Positions 1 through 9,675 of a DNA stretch of 64,000 nt are shown in pieces; within the stretch, counting starts at the first letter, position 1; each line of letters starts with the position of its first letter. The DNA is taken from the NCBI RefSeq assembly GCF_000377705.1, contig NZ_KB898627.1, positions 1-64,000 on the forward strand, read 5' to 3'. Under the pieces are notes generated by a model. The model saw only the letters and a program-made list of their open reading frames with translations. It was not told where the DNA came from and searched no databases. The stretch comes from Salsuginibacillus kocurii DSM 18087 (GTDB taxonomy: Bacteria; Bacillota; Bacilli; Bacillales; Marinococcaceae). The translations under genes and the position numbers were made by a program.

Positions 1-166
1 GGGTTATTCCGATCGACAGGGCAGGTTGCCCACGTGTTACTCACCCGTCCGCCGCTCGATCCACAGGTGTCACCCCGAAGGGATCAACCTGCTTCACGCG
101 CTCGACTTGCATGTATTAGGCATGCCGCCAGCGTTCGTCCTGAGCCAGGATCAAACTCTCCGAAGC
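1..166 (-). rRNA. rrs: 16S ribosomal RNA, 5' end (partial)
   Basis: Read on the minus strand this is the start of 16S rRNA. The universal AGAGTTTGATCCTGGCTCAG primer site lies at about 140-159, followed by GACGAACGCTGGCGGCATGCC and the GGCGGACGGGTGAGTAAC region typical of Firmicutes. The gene runs off the left edge of the window. The mature 5' end at about 166 is estimated by counting back eight bases from the AGAG motif as in E. coli numbering, so it may be off by a few bases. Its position beside ygxA corresponds to the rrnD-ygxA junction of B. subtilis. Confidence 0.97.
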
Positions 167-354
167 ACAGGGATGTGCAAGTGCCGACGTTGCGACAGGA
201 CGTCGCGACGTTAGTCGGCCTTCCTTAACACTTACCTGCGTAATTTCGAAGCGATTTGACTCGCTCTCATATAAACTATCAATTAAGATTGACAGGCGCT
301 TTCTTTCATTCAGTTTTCAAAGGGCGAAATGTTTTCGCTTAAACAGCGAATTTC

Positions 355-383
355 AATATAACATCGCTCAACATGTGAGTCAA
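355..383 (-). promoter_or_regulatory. rRNA operon promoter, proximal (P2-like)
   Basis: On the minus strand TTGACT (378-383) and TATATT (355-360) are separated by exactly 17 bases and point at the 16S gene about 190 bases away. The spacing and near-consensus boxes fit a sigma-A promoter of an rrn operon. The 170-350 interval is the expected leader with processing sequences. Confidence 0.75.
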
Positions 384-496
384 GGACTAAAATTATTTTT
401 CAAAACCAATTGTTCGATACAATTAAACTTGAAAACAAGATCCTTTTGAACTATTAATTTCTTAAAAAAATAAGTCTCTGAAAAGCGACAATAAAT

Positions 497-525
497 ATTT
501 TATCACTGTACACAACCAAAGTCAA
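497..525 (-). promoter_or_regulatory. rRNA operon promoter, distal (P1-like)
   Basis: On the minus strand TTGACT (520-525) and TAAAAT (497-502) are separated by 17 bases. Together with the promoter at 355-383 this forms the tandem promoter pair usual for Bacillus rRNA operons. The rest of 166-617 is AT-rich leader and spacer without a convincing ORF. Confidence 0.7.
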
Positions 526-617
526 CAACTTTTTAAATGAATTCCTTGGCTGCAAACTATGTCTTAACAGCGACGCAAATAAATATATCATCCTCCATCT
601 ACATCGTCAACAGCAAA

Positions 618-1490
618 CTAAAAAAACTTTGCTACTTTATATTTTATATGAAAAATACCAGGAGTCTTCGATAAGACATGTTCTTTTTTTATTATTTCTA
701 ATTTACTTAAATACGCCAACATCAATTCAAGATCCACTGTATAGGGTGCGACCTCTTTTACTTCCATCAGCTCCTGATAACTCCAACTCACAGGTTGTTC
801 GTTCATGATTTCGATTAAATGACTAGCGCCAAATTGTATTTTTGAACGCAAAGAGAACTCAATCCCAATCATTAAAAGCTCAAGCTTTTGTTCTATATTC
901 TCTTCACTTTCCGTTAGCTCTTCATATAACTTAAAGATTTCCGGCTCAACCTCTTTCACTTGTTTCCACACGGTGACCTCTGGATTAAAACCATGTTCTA
1001 CGATGGACAAGCGAGCTAAATGATGTAAAGCATGGAGTAAAAAATTAAAAGCGTCTAACTGTTTACCTAAATAATGTAGACCTTTTCCATCTTCGAAACG
1101 ACGAAGTAGCTTACCGAATTCCATAATCCCTTTTAATTTCCTATCATCAGAAGAGAAATCATCAATTCGCCCTTTAATTTCTGTCAGCTGCTCATTTCGT
1201 TCAAACAAAATCACACCGTGATAAATCCAATCTATCATTTTGCGATTTGTTCCATAAAGAAACCATGTTTCAATTTCAAATTCTGTAACGACGTGCATTG
1301 CTACATACAAGTCATCACAAATATAATGTTTTGTCATTTCTAATTGTTCGTTTGAGGTAACAATAATAAGTACCACATCAAAAAAGTCCGTAAAAGATTC
1401 TTGCGGGCTTTGTTTTTCTACACAAAGTACTCCGACAGTCTCAGGATGACTAGCTCGTTCTTGAAACAAATGGCGTAAACGCTCTTTCAT
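618..1490 (-). CDS. ygxA: YgxA-like nucleotidyltransferase-fold protein
   Basis: Encodes 290 aa resembling B. subtilis YgxA, which sits next to an rRNA operon there as here. YgxA proteins are annotated as nucleotidyltransferase-like with a helical substrate-binding C-terminal half; the biochemical role is not established. The start at 1490 (MKERLRHLF) is chosen because GGAGG lies about 7 bases upstream, and the longer reading frame to 1535 has no such signal. The gene is monocistronic, facing the rRNA genes and divergent from ygzB. No catalytic motif can be assigned with certainty by eye. Confidence 0.82.
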   Translation of the reverse strand: MKERLRHLFQERASHPETVGVLCVEKQSPQESFTDFFDVVLIIVTSNEQLEMTKHYICDDLYVAMHVVTEFEIETWFLYGTNRKMIDWIYHGVILFERNEQLTEIKGRIDDFSSDDRKLKGIMEFGKLLRRFEDGKGLHYLGKQLDAFNFLLHALHHLARLSIVEHGFNPEVTVWKQVKEVEPEIFKLYEELTESEENIEQKLELLMIGIEFSLRSKIQFGASHLIEIMNEQPVSWSYQELMEVKEVAPYTVDLELMLAYLSKLEIIKKEHVLSKTPGIFHIKYKVAKFF

Positions 1491-1730
1491 TTGCTTTCCT
1501 CCGCTATATATAATAATCACGCTGGTAATAATCACAAGTAATAGGTTACGTCTAATTTGAACTTTTGTCTGGCAAAATTCGTATGCCCCTTCACTTTTCT
1601 AGTTATAAACCTGTTCGACACCGGAGAAGAAACTCCTTTTCCTAAATCCATTGCTCAAAAAAGCTTCACATCTCCTACATTTCTTTTTAAAAAATACGTA
1701 TGCTATACTTAGCTCCAGGAGGGGACTTAT

Positions 1731-2084
1731 ATGGCTGTTAATTATACGAGTAAAATCAACAAAATCCGTACCTTCGCCTTAGCCTTGGTTTTTGTTGGTA
1801 TTTTTGTTATGTATATAGGGATCTTTTTCCGAACTTCACCTATTTTGATGACGATTGCCATGCTGCTTGGGTTCGTTTTTATTATGGCTAGTGCTGGCGT
1901 CTACTTTTGGATTGGCATGCTTTCCACCAAAACTATACAAGTAGAGTGCCCCAACTGTGAAAAGGTAACGAAGATTTTAGGACGAGTCGATGCATGTATG
2001 TACTGTGATGAACCACTTACCCTTGATCCTAGCTTAGAAGGCAAGCCTTTTGACGAAAGCTACAACAAAAAAAAGCAGGGCTAG
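1731..2084 (+). CDS. ygzB: YgzB family small membrane protein with zinc-ribbon-like motif
   Basis: A 117-aa protein matching the YgzB family. Two hydrophobic segments (about residues 14-32 and 38-62) are followed by a short soluble tail with two CxxC pairs, CPNC near residue 76 and CMYC near residue 90, which look like a small zinc ribbon. Function is unknown. An AGGAGG-type site precedes the ATG. The gene lies between ygxA and perR as in B. subtilis and ends in a strong terminator whose first arm overlaps the stop codon. Confidence 0.88.
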   Translation: MAVNYTSKINKIRTFALALVFVGIFVMYIGIFFRTSPILMTIAMLLGFVFIMASAGVYFWIGMLSTKTIQVECPNCEKVTKILGRVDACMYCDEPLTLDPSLEGKPFDESYNKKKQG

Positions 2085-2115
2085 TTGAGTACAAACAACT
2101 AGCCCTGCTTTTTTA
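2071..2115. terminator. Bidirectional terminator between ygzB and perR
   Basis: A 17-bp perfect inverted repeat (2071-2087 with 2096-2112, arm AAAAGCAGGGCTAGTTG) has an 8-base loop, with A-runs on the left and T-runs on the right. It can end both the rightward ygzB and the leftward perR transcripts. Confidence 0.93.
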
Positions 2116-2136
2116 TTTCAAGTATACCTATTTAAA

Positions 2137-2577
2137 TTAATGCTTTGTCGTTTGTTCTGCACACGGTTGGCATTTCCCATAAATTTCCATTCGGTGTGTC
2201 TCTACTTCAAAACCGGTAACATGGGCAGCCAAAGATTCCACTTCGTCAATGCCCGGATATTCAAAATCGACAATCTTTCCACACTCATTACAGATCACGT
2301 GATAGTGTTCTGTCGTTACACAATCAAAACGACTAGATGCATCTCCATACGTTAGCTCTTTTACAATTCCTACGTCTTTAAAGACGCGCAGGTTGTTGTA
2401 AACTGTGGCGACACTCATATTTGGAAATTGCCCTTCTAACGCCTTATAAATTTCATCAGCCGTTGGATGAGTCATCGATTCAAATAAATATTCCAATATC
2501 GCATGACGTTGCGGGGTCATTCGGACCTTTGTATTCTTCAATGTATCAATCGCACCCTGCAAGCGCTCAGTAGTCAT
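2137..2577 (-). CDS. perR: Peroxide-responsive repressor PerR (Fur family)
   Basis: A 146-aa Fur-family regulator. The N-terminal winged helix contains the typical [14 protein letters not shown] and [11 protein letters not shown] segments, the second being the recognition helix. The C-terminal half has two zinc CxxC pairs (CNEC and CQPC) and the histidines of the regulatory Mn/Fe site in HYHVIC. In B. subtilis PerR represses katA, ahpCF, hemA, mrgA and itself, and is inactivated by metal-catalysed histidine oxidation. The start at 2577 gives good spacing from AGGTG; another ATG lies at 2583. Synteny with ygzB and ygxA supports PerR over Fur or Zur. A Per-box-like dyad lies upstream. Confidence 0.93.
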   Translation of the reverse strand: MTTERLQGAIDTLKNTKVRMTPQRHAILEYLFESMTHPTADEIYKALEGQFPNMSVATVYNNLRVFKDVGIVKELTYGDASSRFDCVTTEHYHVICNECGKIVDFEYPGIDEVESLAAHVTGFEVETHRMEIYGKCQPCAEQTTKH

Positions 2578-2613
2578 CGTCATGCACCTCACTTTCAAAA
2601 AACCATTCTTACT

Positions 2614-2628
2614 TTATAACCTTTATAA
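2614..2628. promoter_or_regulatory. Candidate Per box upstream of perR
   Basis: TTATAACCTTTATAA consists of two TTATAA half-sites separated by three bases. It matches the Per-box consensus TTATAATNATTATAA except in the centre. It lies 37 bases upstream of the perR start, where autoregulation is expected. Confidence 0.6.
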
Positions 2629-2695
2629 AATAGTGTAGCTGAGCAATTAGGAATCTGTCAATAAAAAGCCAGTTCTATGCCAGTCGTGATAGCCT

Positions 2696-3007
2696 TTACT
2701 TGCTGTTAAACTTGCTAATCATTTCCATCCCTTCACTTGCATTGATTAAAAACGAAGTATACCTGTGCTCATTTCGTTTTGGCTTGGACAGACCTTTTTT
2801 TGTCTCACAATCTTCACAGGCTTGTTGCAAAGTACTGCGAAGTGTTGATAATTCTTCATCATTAATGCCAAAAAGAAAGGTCGTGCTTCCTCTCTTAAAA
2901 AAGTTACCGGAGCTTGATAGTTCTGTCATTCGAAACCCTTTTTGTTGAACTTGCTCTTCTACAAAGGAAACATACGGATGTTCAACCACTACCACTAAAA
3001 CCTTCAC
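2696..3007 (-). CDS. DarA/YaaQ-like PII-fold protein, possible c-di-AMP receptor
   Basis: A 103-aa protein of the DUF970 type, the family of B. subtilis DarA (YaaQ), a trimeric PII-like protein that binds cyclic di-AMP. The diagnostic T-loop segment TELSSSGNFFKRGSTTFLFG (about residues 28-47) aligns with the DarA segment of the form TKLATTGGFLKSGNTTF. The distal B-loop region is short, lysine-rich and unlike canonical DarA. Canonical darA lies near the replication origin beside tmk and holB, so this is probably a divergent second copy. The GTG at 3007 is chosen because AAGGA lies nine bases upstream. The stop of the dehydrogenase gene lies 18 bases upstream, so the two are probably co-transcribed. 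Confidence 0.72.
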   Translation of the reverse strand: MKVLVVVVEHPYVSFVEEQVQQKGFRMTELSSSGNFFKRGSTTFLFGINDEELSTLRSTLQQACEDCETKKGLSKPKRNEHRYTSFLINASEGMEMISKFNSK

Positions 3008-3024
3008 CGTACTCACTCCTTGTA

Positions 3025-3975
3025 TTAATATCCCCTACTAGGGTCAACCAGATTTATGAATTCATTTTGATTTTTAAGAAAAGCATGCAGGTTTTTTTCA
3101 AAAATCTCAAATGCCCTTGGTTGATAACGAGCCGAAATTCCTGAAATGTGCGGTGTTACTGTTACTGATCCCATTTCCCAAAATGGATGCTCACTCGGTA
3201 ATGGTTCTTCATTAAATACATCTAATATGGCATGGGCAAATTCCTGATTATCTAATGCCTCAATTATATCTTGTTCGTTAACAGTCTGGCCTCGCCCTAT
3301 ATTAATGAAGACTGCATTTGGTTTCATCGCTTTAAATCGCTCGCTAGTCATCATGTTTTCTGTTTTATTTGTCGCTGGCAAGACAGAAACTACATAATCA
3401 GATTGCGATAACATTTCATCCATATCATCCATAGAGAAGGAGACATCAACATGCTCAACTTCCCTCCCATCTTGGTTTAAACCCAGTACCTTCATATTAA
3501 ATGCTTGCCCAAGCCGAGCAATTTCTTGCCCGATAGCTCCTGTACCTAGGATAGCTAAAGTTTGTTCGTTAATTTCTGCTAACGGGATTCTTCTATTCCA
3601 TATGTGATCTTGCTCTTGTTGTTTGACCGTGTCGGCACTTCTGGCATGCTGAAATATCATATGAAACGTATATTCAGCCATTGGTTTTTTATGAATGCCT
3701 TTGGCGTTTGTAACCAGAATGTTTGTTTCAGCTATAGCTTCGAAGGGCATAAGTTCCATGCCTGCTGAAATAACCATGATCCATTTTAGCTTTTTCGCCA
3801 TATGGATATGTTTGTCCTGCATATCTTCTCCATATGTTATAAAGACATCCGCTTCCGGTAAATAAGTTTCAGCTTCTTTCATATCTTCACAAAATTCGAA
3901 TTGTACTTCATTAAATGCTGCTTGTAGATGCTCTCGTATTTCAGTTTTTACTTTGGCAGAAGATACAATATACAT
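3025..3975 (-). CDS. D-2-hydroxyacid dehydrogenase (NAD-dependent)
   Basis: A 316-aa D-isomer-specific 2-hydroxyacid dehydrogenase. The Rossmann motif LGTGAIGQEIARLG sits near residue 143. The catalytic region shows NIGRGQTVNEQDIIEAL (arginine near 228), a glutamate in DVFNEEPLPSEHPFW and the histidine in VTPHISG. Such enzymes reduce 2-keto acids to D-2-hydroxyacids or the reverse; the substrate cannot be read from the sequence. It ends 18 bases before the DarA-like gene and is transcribed with it, divergent from gsaB. The ribosome binding site is weak. Confidence 0.88.
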   Translation of the reverse strand: MYIVSSAKVKTEIREHLQAAFNEVQFEFCEDMKEAETYLPEADVFITYGEDMQDKHIHMAKKLKWIMVISAGMELMPFEAIAETNILVTNAKGIHKKPMAEYTFHMIFQHARSADTVKQQEQDHIWNRRIPLAEINEQTLAILGTGAIGQEIARLGQAFNMKVLGLNQDGREVEHVDVSFSMDDMDEMLSQSDYVVSVLPATNKTENMMTSERFKAMKPNAVFINIGRGQTVNEQDIIEALDNQEFAHAILDVFNEEPLPSEHPFWEMGSVTVTPHISGISARYQPRAFEIFEKNLHAFLKNQNEFINLVDPSRGY

Positions 3976-4106
3976 TACGTGAACGTCCCTTCTTCATTTA
4001 AATCATATGTTTTTTCTTATCCCTTTACTAATTACTATGTTACGGCAAATTACACCTGCATGCTACAATGAAGAGTATTCATTACAGTTTGATTAGGAGG
4101 ACTACA

Positions 4107-5408
4107 ATGAGACCAAAATCTGAAGAACTATACAATGAAGCTTGTGAACATATTGTTGGAGGAGTAAACAGCCCGTCACGCGCATTTAAAGGCGTAGGAG
4201 GCGGTACACCCGTGTTTATTGAGCGGGCCGAAGGAGCACACTTATGGGACGAAGACGGCAACCGCTATATTGATTACCTTGGTGCGTATGGTCCAATTAT
4301 TGCAGGCCATGCCCATCCTCACATTGTTGAAGCGATCAGCCTGTCCGCCGAATTAGGCACGTTGTATGGCACCCCTACCCGTCTGGAAAATCAATTTGCG
4401 TCCATGTTAAAAGAGGCTATTCCTTCTATGGAAAAAGTGCGCTTCGTTAACTCTGGAACAGAAGCAGTGATGACTACTATTCGCGTTGCTCGCGCGTATA
4501 CAGGCCGCGAAAAAATTATTAAATTTTCGGGGTGTTACCACGGTCATTCTGATCTTGTACTCGTAGCTGCAGGCTCGGGCCCTGCCACGCTTGGTTCCCC
4601 TGATTCGGCTGGTGTAACCAAGAACATCGCCAGCGAAGTGATTACGATCCCTTTTAATGACCCTAAAGCGTTAGAAGAAGCATTACAGACCTGGGGTAAT
4701 GAAATTGCTGCTGTTCTCGTAGAGCCCATTGTAGGCAACTTTGGAATTGTGCAGCCTAAACCTGACTTTCTGGAAAAGGTAAATGAACTAACTCACCAGC
4801 ACGGTGGACTCGTTATTTATGATGAAGTCATTACTGCTTTTCGCTTTACATACGGCAGCGCCCAACAACTATATGGCGTAGAACCTGATATGACAGCGTT
4901 AGGTAAAATAATTGGAGGCGGACTTCCTATTGGAGCTTATGGCGGCAAAGCGAGCATCATGGAAGAAGTGGCCCCCTTAGGACCAGCATATCAGGCTGGA
5001 ACAATGTCTGGGAACCCTGCTTCCATACGTACTGGAATTGCCTGCCTTGAAGTGCTCGGGCAAGAGGGCATTTATGACCACTTAGAGAAACTGGGAAGTC
5101 AACTGGAAGAAGGTATTCTTACTGCAGCAACAACCCATAACATTCCCGTTAAAATTAACCGTTTAAAAGGCGCTCTTACTGTGTATTTTACCACCGAGGA
5201 AGTAAATGATTATGAAGGAGCAGAAAACAGCAACTCTGAACAATTTTCACAGTTTTTTAAAGGGTTATTAGATCGCGGGGTACACTTAGCTCCATCAAAG
5301 TTTGAAGCATGGTTTCTCACCATCTCTCACACCGAAAAGGACATCGCAGAAACATTAACAGCAGTTGAAGAAACCTTTGCAGAAATGGCTCGATCCCTTA
5401 AGCGTTAA
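4107..5408 (+). CDS. gsaB: Glutamate-1-semialdehyde 2,1-aminomutase
   Basis: A 433-aa PLP enzyme that converts glutamate-1-semialdehyde to 5-aminolevulinate in haem synthesis. The start [12 protein letters not shown], the [20 protein letters not shown] cofactor region, the DEV in YDEVITAFR and the PLP lysine in [17 protein letters not shown] are all present. The start at 4107 has AGGAGG six bases upstream; the ATG at 4068 adds 13 unrelated residues. Bacillus species usually carry hemL in the hemAXCDBL operon and a second copy, gsaB, near perR. The location points to gsaB, although hemL cannot be excluded without the rest of the genome. Confidence 0.93.
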   Translation: MRPKSEELYNEACEHIVGGVNSPSRAFKGVGGGTPVFIERAEGAHLWDEDGNRYIDYLGAYGPIIAGHAHPHIVEAISLSAELGTLYGTPTRLENQFASMLKEAIPSMEKVRFVNSGTEAVMTTIRVARAYTGREKIIKFSGCYHGHSDLVLVAAGSGPATLGSPDSAGVTKNIASEVITIPFNDPKALEEALQTWGNEIAAVLVEPIVGNFGIVQPKPDFLEKVNELTHQHGGLVIYDEVITAFRFTYGSAQQLYGVEPDMTALGKIIGGGLPIGAYGGKASIMEEVAPLGPAYQAGTMSGNPASIRTGIACLEVLGQEGIYDHLEKLGSQLEEGILTAATTHNIPVKINRLKGALTVYFTTEEVNDYEGAENSNSEQFSQFFKGLLDRGVHLAPSKFEAWFLTISHTEKDIAETLTAVEETFAEMARSLKR

Positions 5409-5446
5409 AGCACCTCATTTTCATAGCTACTGAAGTACTCCTCTGC

Positions 5447-5525
5447 ACTGTTGAAACAGTAAGTTGGAGGTAAGGTTCCCGCCCCTTTTATCCACCTTAC
5501 TGTCCCTATCGCTGAAAGGGGCGGT
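5447..5525 (+). other. Structured leader between gsaB and the ygaE-like gene
   Basis: Three overlapping pairings are visible: a small hairpin ACTGTTGAAACAGT (5447-5460), a 12-bp stem with one mismatch pairing 5457-5468 with 5491-5502, and a perfect 10-bp stem CCGCCCCTTT/AAAGGGGCGG (5479-5488 with 5515-5524). The last two interleave, so they form either a pseudoknot or alternative folds. No T-run follows, so it is not a plain terminator. I do not recognise it as a known riboswitch class. Confidence 0.5.
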
Positions 5526-5563
5526 TATCATAAACGAACGTACGGAAAGGTTTGGATCAATCC

Positions 5564-6652
5564 ATGAAATTGGGAGCCAGAATTTTTAAAACTGGGCTGG
5601 CAATTGTACTCGCCTTATATGTGGCGGAATGGCTCGAGTTCGAATCTGCAATGTACGCAGCTATTGCTGCAACCTTTGCTATTCAACCTTCAATCTATCG
5701 CACCTTTCAAACCATTCTTGACCAAGTCCAGGCAAATATCATCGGAGCAGTGCTAGCTGTCGTGTTTGCCTTAACATTTGGGCATGAACCGGTGATTATC
5801 GGTGTTGTCGTGATGGTGGCCATTGGTATTATTTTGAAATTGAAATTGGAAACTTCTACGATTCCACTCGCTCTGGTGACAATTATTATTATAATGGGGA
5901 ATCCGACAAGTGATTTTATTGAATTTGCTGCTTCACGGTTTGGACTGATCATGATCGGGGTCTTTGCCGCATTTTTAGTAAACCTCTTTTTCCTGCCGCC
6001 CCGGCATGAGGATAAACTGTATCGAAAAGTAGTAGATAACACAGATGAAGTGCTGCGTTGGATCCGGCTTGTCACCAGAAAAGAAACAAATCAAGCCACC
6101 TTAAAGAAAGATATCCCCCGCATTAATGAAACGATGCTGGAAATGGACAATATTTATTTATTATATAAAGAAGAACGGGACTACTTTTTACGCCGCAAAT
6201 TAGCAAAAGCCCGTAAAATTGTTTTATTTAAAGAAATGTTAGCCGCTATGAAGAAAGCTTTTACAATTTTACGTACAATCGACCGCTACGAAAATGAGTT
6301 AATACAAATGCCCGATCGAATGCAGCGTCTCGTGCAGCATCAGCTTGATCATCTGACGTACTATCATGAGCGTATTCTTCTTCGCTATGCGGGCAAAGTT
6401 ATTACTCAAAAAACGGATGATATGGCGGAAGAAGCAGATGAAGGAGAAGAGTCATTAACGGACCTGTTTATGGACTTGTATGATCACAATGAAATTGATC
6501 GCGAGCAATGGCTTCATGTCTTGCCCCTTGTCTCACATATTGTCGAATATTATGAGCAGCTAGACCATTTAGACCGGTTAGTTGAGAGCTTCTTTAGTTA
6601 CCATCGAGATGAAAACAAGGTAGAACTTAGAGATGATGAGTTTTCCCCTTAA
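5564..6652 (+). CDS. YgaE-like FUSC / aromatic acid exporter family membrane protein
   Basis: A 362-aa protein with about six N-terminal transmembrane segments (residues 1-145) and a long charged cytoplasmic C-terminal domain. It opens with MKLGARIFKTGLAIVLALY and contains the IQPSIYRTFQTILDQVQAN motif, as in B. subtilis YgaE and the FUSC/ArAE family. Relatives are thought to export aromatic acids or other small molecules; the substrate is unknown. The ATG at 5564 is chosen by family alignment; a TTG at 5552 lies too close to GGAAAGG. The gene follows gsaB as in B. subtilis, separated by a structured 155-bp spacer. Confidence 0.83.
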   Translation: MKLGARIFKTGLAIVLALYVAEWLEFESAMYAAIAATFAIQPSIYRTFQTILDQVQANIIGAVLAVVFALTFGHEPVIIGVVVMVAIGIILKLKLETSTIPLALVTIIIIMGNPTSDFIEFAASRFGLIMIGVFAAFLVNLFFLPPRHEDKLYRKVVDNTDEVLRWIRLVTRKETNQATLKKDIPRINETMLEMDNIYLLYKEERDYFLRRKLAKARKIVLFKEMLAAMKKAFTILRTIDRYENELIQMPDRMQRLVQHQLDHLTYYHERILLRYAGKVITQKTDDMAEEADEGEESLTDLFMDLYDHNEIDREQWLHVLPLVSHIVEYYEQLDHLDRLVESFFSYHRDENKVELRDDEFSP

Positions 6653-6695
6653 TATAGACAGAAAAGCAGCCTACCAGCTCATTACGTATAATAAA

Positions 6696-6734
6696 ACGAA
6701 GGCCCTCTCCTAAAGTAAAGAGGAGGGCCTTCGT
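6696..6734. terminator. Terminator after the ygaE-like gene
   Basis: A 12-bp stem, ACGAAGGCCCTC with GAGGGCCTTCGT (6696-6707 and 6723-6734), lies between the convergent ygaE-like and ABC transporter genes. The trailing T-run is short on both sides, so efficiency is uncertain. Confidence 0.75.
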
Positions 6735-6869
6735 TATTAGGTTTGTATCGTACAAACGCTGCTAGGATACGAAACGTTCTATCTACGCATGAGCGCGGCC
6801 TAATCATCTTTCTCCTGGCCTATGTGCAAAATCTAGCTAGTAATAAAATGTAGAAGTAAGAAGATGCCT

Positions 6870-8615
6870 CTATTCTAACGTTTGGACATTAAACAACTTT
6901 TGATAGCTGCCTCCTGTTTTCATTAATTCAGCATGAGTACCGCTCTCCTGAATCTTTCCATCTTCAACCACGATAATACGGTCTGCATGGGTTACTGTAG
7001 ATAAACGATGAGCTACAATAAACGTCGTGCGGTCTTTAGCTAATTCATTCATCGCTTCTTGTATATAATGTTCGCTTTCAAGGTCTAGAGCCGAAGTTGC
7101 TTCATCAAAAATAAGAAGGGGTGGGTTTTTCAAAAAAACACGAGCAATAGCAATACGCTGTTTTTGCCCGCCGGACAGCTTGACGCCTCGTTCACCAACC
7201 TCCGTCTCATACCCTTGCGGCAATCCCTGAATGAATTCATGAGCGTTCGCTGCTTTAGCTGCTCTAACCACTTCCTCGTCCGTAGCGTCTGGGTTCCCCA
7301 TTAAAATGTTTAATTTAACCGAATCGCTGAAAAGAACATTATCCTGGAGCACCATACCGACCTGAGCACGCAAGCTCCGCACTTCAACGTCCTGCACATC
7401 TTTTCCGTCGATTAATATGCGGCCGCTTGAAACATCATAAAACCTTGGGATCAAGCTGACCAGTGTACTTTTCCCACCTCCACTCATCCCTACCAATGCC
7501 ACAGTTTCTCCCGCTTTTACATTCAGGTTGATATCATGAAGGACAGGAACATGTTCCTCACTGTAATGAAAGTCCACGTGGTCAAATTGAATGGAGCCGT
7601 CCACCTGTTTTAGCGGCTCTGCCCCTGGCTTTGATTCAATGTCATATTTTTCGTCAATAAATTCAAATACCCTATCCATTGAGGCAATCGACTGAATTAG
7701 AGTAGTTGATGAATTCACAAGACGCCTTAAAGGATTGTACAAACGTTCCATATAAGATACGAACGCTACCATTTCACCAATACCCAAGCCAGCAGTTAGG
7801 ACAAAATAACCCGCCGCTAAAATCACCAGCAACGGAGCAACATCAGTAATTGTATTAACAACCGCAAACGTTTTGGCATTCCACTTCGTATGATTAATAG
7901 CCCTCGTTAAAAAATGGTGATTACGCTTATCAAATTGATCCTGTTCATAATCTTCAAGAGCAAAGCTGCGAATGACATTAACACCCTGCAAGCGTTCATG
8001 AAGGTGACCTTGTACATCAGCTAAAGCCTGGGACCTCTGCCGGGTTAAATCTCTTAAATGACTATAAAAATATTTTATAGATAAGGCATACACAGGGAGC
8101 AATGCAATCGCCACAAGCGTTAACCATACATCCATCGTCATCATAATAACAATGGCAATGATGATCGTGAACATATCCAGCCAAATGTTCATTAAGCCCG
8201 TAATGACAAAGTTTTTTGTTTGCTCAACATCGTGTATAACTCTTGAGATAATTTCTCCAGCTTTTCGATTCGCATAAAAGCGAAGACTCAATTTCTGAAT
8301 ATGAGTAAAGAGATGATTACGAATATCATAAAGCACCTTATTCCCTGTCCATTGAGCAAAATACTGGCGATAATACTCGATTGGAGGACGCAGGACTAAA
8401 AATAATACAATCGCTCCTCCTAAGAGCCAAAACAGTGTAGAAAGCTGTTCACTCGTCTCCAAGGCCTCATTCAGGATAATATCATCAATAACATAAGCCA
8501 GGATGAGTGGAGTTAATAACGGGATGCCAAATTTAAGAATACCGATGATGACAGTAAGAGTTATCATCCATTTGTAAGGTAATACGAACTGCAAGTACCG
8601 ACGAATACTTCCCAT
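6870..8615 (-). CDS. ygaD: ABC transporter, fused permease and ATP-binding subunit (YgaD-like)
   Basis: A 581-aa half-transporter of the exporter type. The first 310 residues carry about six transmembrane helices. The ATPase domain has Walker [11 protein letters not shown] near residue 379, the signature LSGGQKQR near 479, Walker [13 protein letters not shown] near 499 and the H-loop histidine in VAHRLS. Such proteins work as homo- or heterodimers in lipid or drug export; the substrate is unknown. Its position between ygaE-like and ygaC-like genes matches B. subtilis ygaD. A good ribosome binding site precedes the ATG. Confidence 0.92.
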   Translation of the reverse strand: MGSIRRYLQFVLPYKWMITLTVIIGILKFGIPLLTPLILAYVIDDIILNEALETSEQLSTLFWLLGGAIVLFLVLRPPIEYYRQYFAQWTGNKVLYDIRNHLFTHIQKLSLRFYANRKAGEIISRVIHDVEQTKNFVITGLMNIWLDMFTIIIAIVIMMTMDVWLTLVAIALLPVYALSIKYFYSHLRDLTRQRSQALADVQGHLHERLQGVNVIRSFALEDYEQDQFDKRNHHFLTRAINHTKWNAKTFAVVNTITDVAPLLVILAAGYFVLTAGLGIGEMVAFVSYMERLYNPLRRLVNSSTTLIQSIASMDRVFEFIDEKYDIESKPGAEPLKQVDGSIQFDHVDFHYSEEHVPVLHDINLNVKAGETVALVGMSGGGKSTLVSLIPRFYDVSSGRILIDGKDVQDVEVRSLRAQVGMVLQDNVLFSDSVKLNILMGNPDATDEEVVRAAKAANAHEFIQGLPQGYETEVGERGVKLSGGQKQRIAIARVFLKNPPLLIFDEATSALDLESEHYIQEAMNELAKDRTTFIVAHRLSTVTHADRIIVVEDGKIQESGTHAELMKTGGSYQKLFNVQTLE

Positions 8616-8729
8616 AGTGTTGATCCCTTCCTGTTATAAGCAAAAAACAAAAGCAAGATTCCTGCTAGAGAACGGAACAAAACCGTTACTCAAAGGTACT
8701 CTTGCTCAAGACTTCTAATACTTTTCTCA

Positions 8730-9257
8730 TTATCTGTAAGATAAAAAGCGTTCATACCAGGATTCCACAAATTGAGGGGCAAACGGACCTTTTCCTTGGC
8801 AAATCCAGCTTTGTAATTCTTTCATACCAGCTCGTACACATAAATCAACATCGACTGGATAGCCCATTGAACGTTTATGGACAGCATATTCATCTTCATC
8901 TAATATCTTGTAGGTCATGTCCGGAAACACTTTGATATCAAGATCATAATCAATATACTTTAATGCTTCCTCATCCCAGGCAAATGGAGAACCTAAATTA
9001 CAGTAGTAATAAATTCCATCCGCTCGGATCATAGCAATGACATTAAACCATTTTTCTGCATTAAAATAACAAATTGCTGGTTCACGCGTTCTCCACTTTC
9101 TTCCGTCAGCTTCCTCAACTAATATGCGGTCATTTCCTCCTATGATTTCGTGCGATGTTCCATTTAAAATGAGTGTCTCTTCCCAAACACGATGTAATCT
9201 GCCATTGTGTTTATAGCTTTGAACTTGTATACGTGACCCTGTTGCAGGAAATGACAT
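8730..9257 (-). CDS. ygaC: DUF402 family protein (YgaC-like)
   Basis: A 175-aa DUF402 protein. The family core is visible as [22 protein letters not shown], then [24 protein letters not shown] with conserved aspartates and tyrosines. DUF402 proteins related to FomD and Ntdp hydrolyse nucleoside di- or triphosphates using divalent metal, which is the likely activity. The start at 9257 (MSFPATG) has GGAAGGGGG upstream; the longer frame to 9323 overlaps the preceding gene. It starts 13 bases after that gene's stop, so they form an operon. Confidence 0.87.
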   Translation of the reverse strand: MSFPATGSRIQVQSYKHNGRLHRVWEETLILNGTSHEIIGGNDRILVEEADGRKWRTREPAICYFNAEKWFNVIAMIRADGIYYYCNLGSPFAWDEEALKYIDYDLDIKVFPDMTYKILDEDEYAVHKRSMGYPVDVDLCVRAGMKELQSWICQGKGPFAPQFVESWYERFLSYR

Positions 9258-9270
9258 AGTTTCCCCCTTC

Positions 9271-9675
9271 CTAATCCGATGTAGGCGGCGAAAACGAGAC
9301 GAGTCCCTGCTCTTTGTCGACATACATGGTCTCTTCTGGTATGGTGCGAAGGTAATTTTGAATCAAGAAGTAAGATATTTTTCCTCTGCTATCACCTTCG
9401 GCAACCGGCCATTTCCCTTGTTCTTTTACATACAGGTCCACTGCCAGCTGTACTTGATCCATACATTCAGCTGTCTCACGATCCTCAAATACTTCATACG
9501 TTTCCCGTGACATATAGTACGTTTTCACAGGGACACCTTTTAGCATCGGCTTAAGAAGTTCATAATCAATCGAACGGTCTTCATTAATAAACGACCTAAT
9601 ACTAATCCCGATCGGTAACGTACTTGCCAATTTGTGAATCGCCTGACGCATTTCGTTAATGTCGAGGTCTTTCAT
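9271..9675 (-). CDS. Conserved hypothetical protein (DUF3939-like)
   Basis: A 134-aa soluble protein resembling the DUF3939 proteins of Bacillus, with features such as a start helix with an acidic IDxxEMRQAI pattern, then [13 protein letters not shown] and a C-terminal [17 protein letters not shown] region. Function is unknown. It lies 13 bases upstream of the DUF402 gene and is co-transcribed with it. The ribosome binding site is poor, and family assignment is from memory of the motif pattern rather than a search. Confidence 0.68.
   Translation of the reverse strand: MKDLDINEMRQAIHKLASTLPIGISIRSFINEDRSIDYELLKPMLKGVPVKTYYMSRETYEVFEDRETAECMDQVQLAVDLYVKEQGKWPVAEGDSRGKISYFLIQNYLRTIPEETMYVDKEQGLVSFSPPTSD

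Noticed and set aside
1-620. tRNA genes near the rRNA operon
   Set aside because: No cloverleaf with TTCGANTC and matching arms could be found upstream of the 16S gene.
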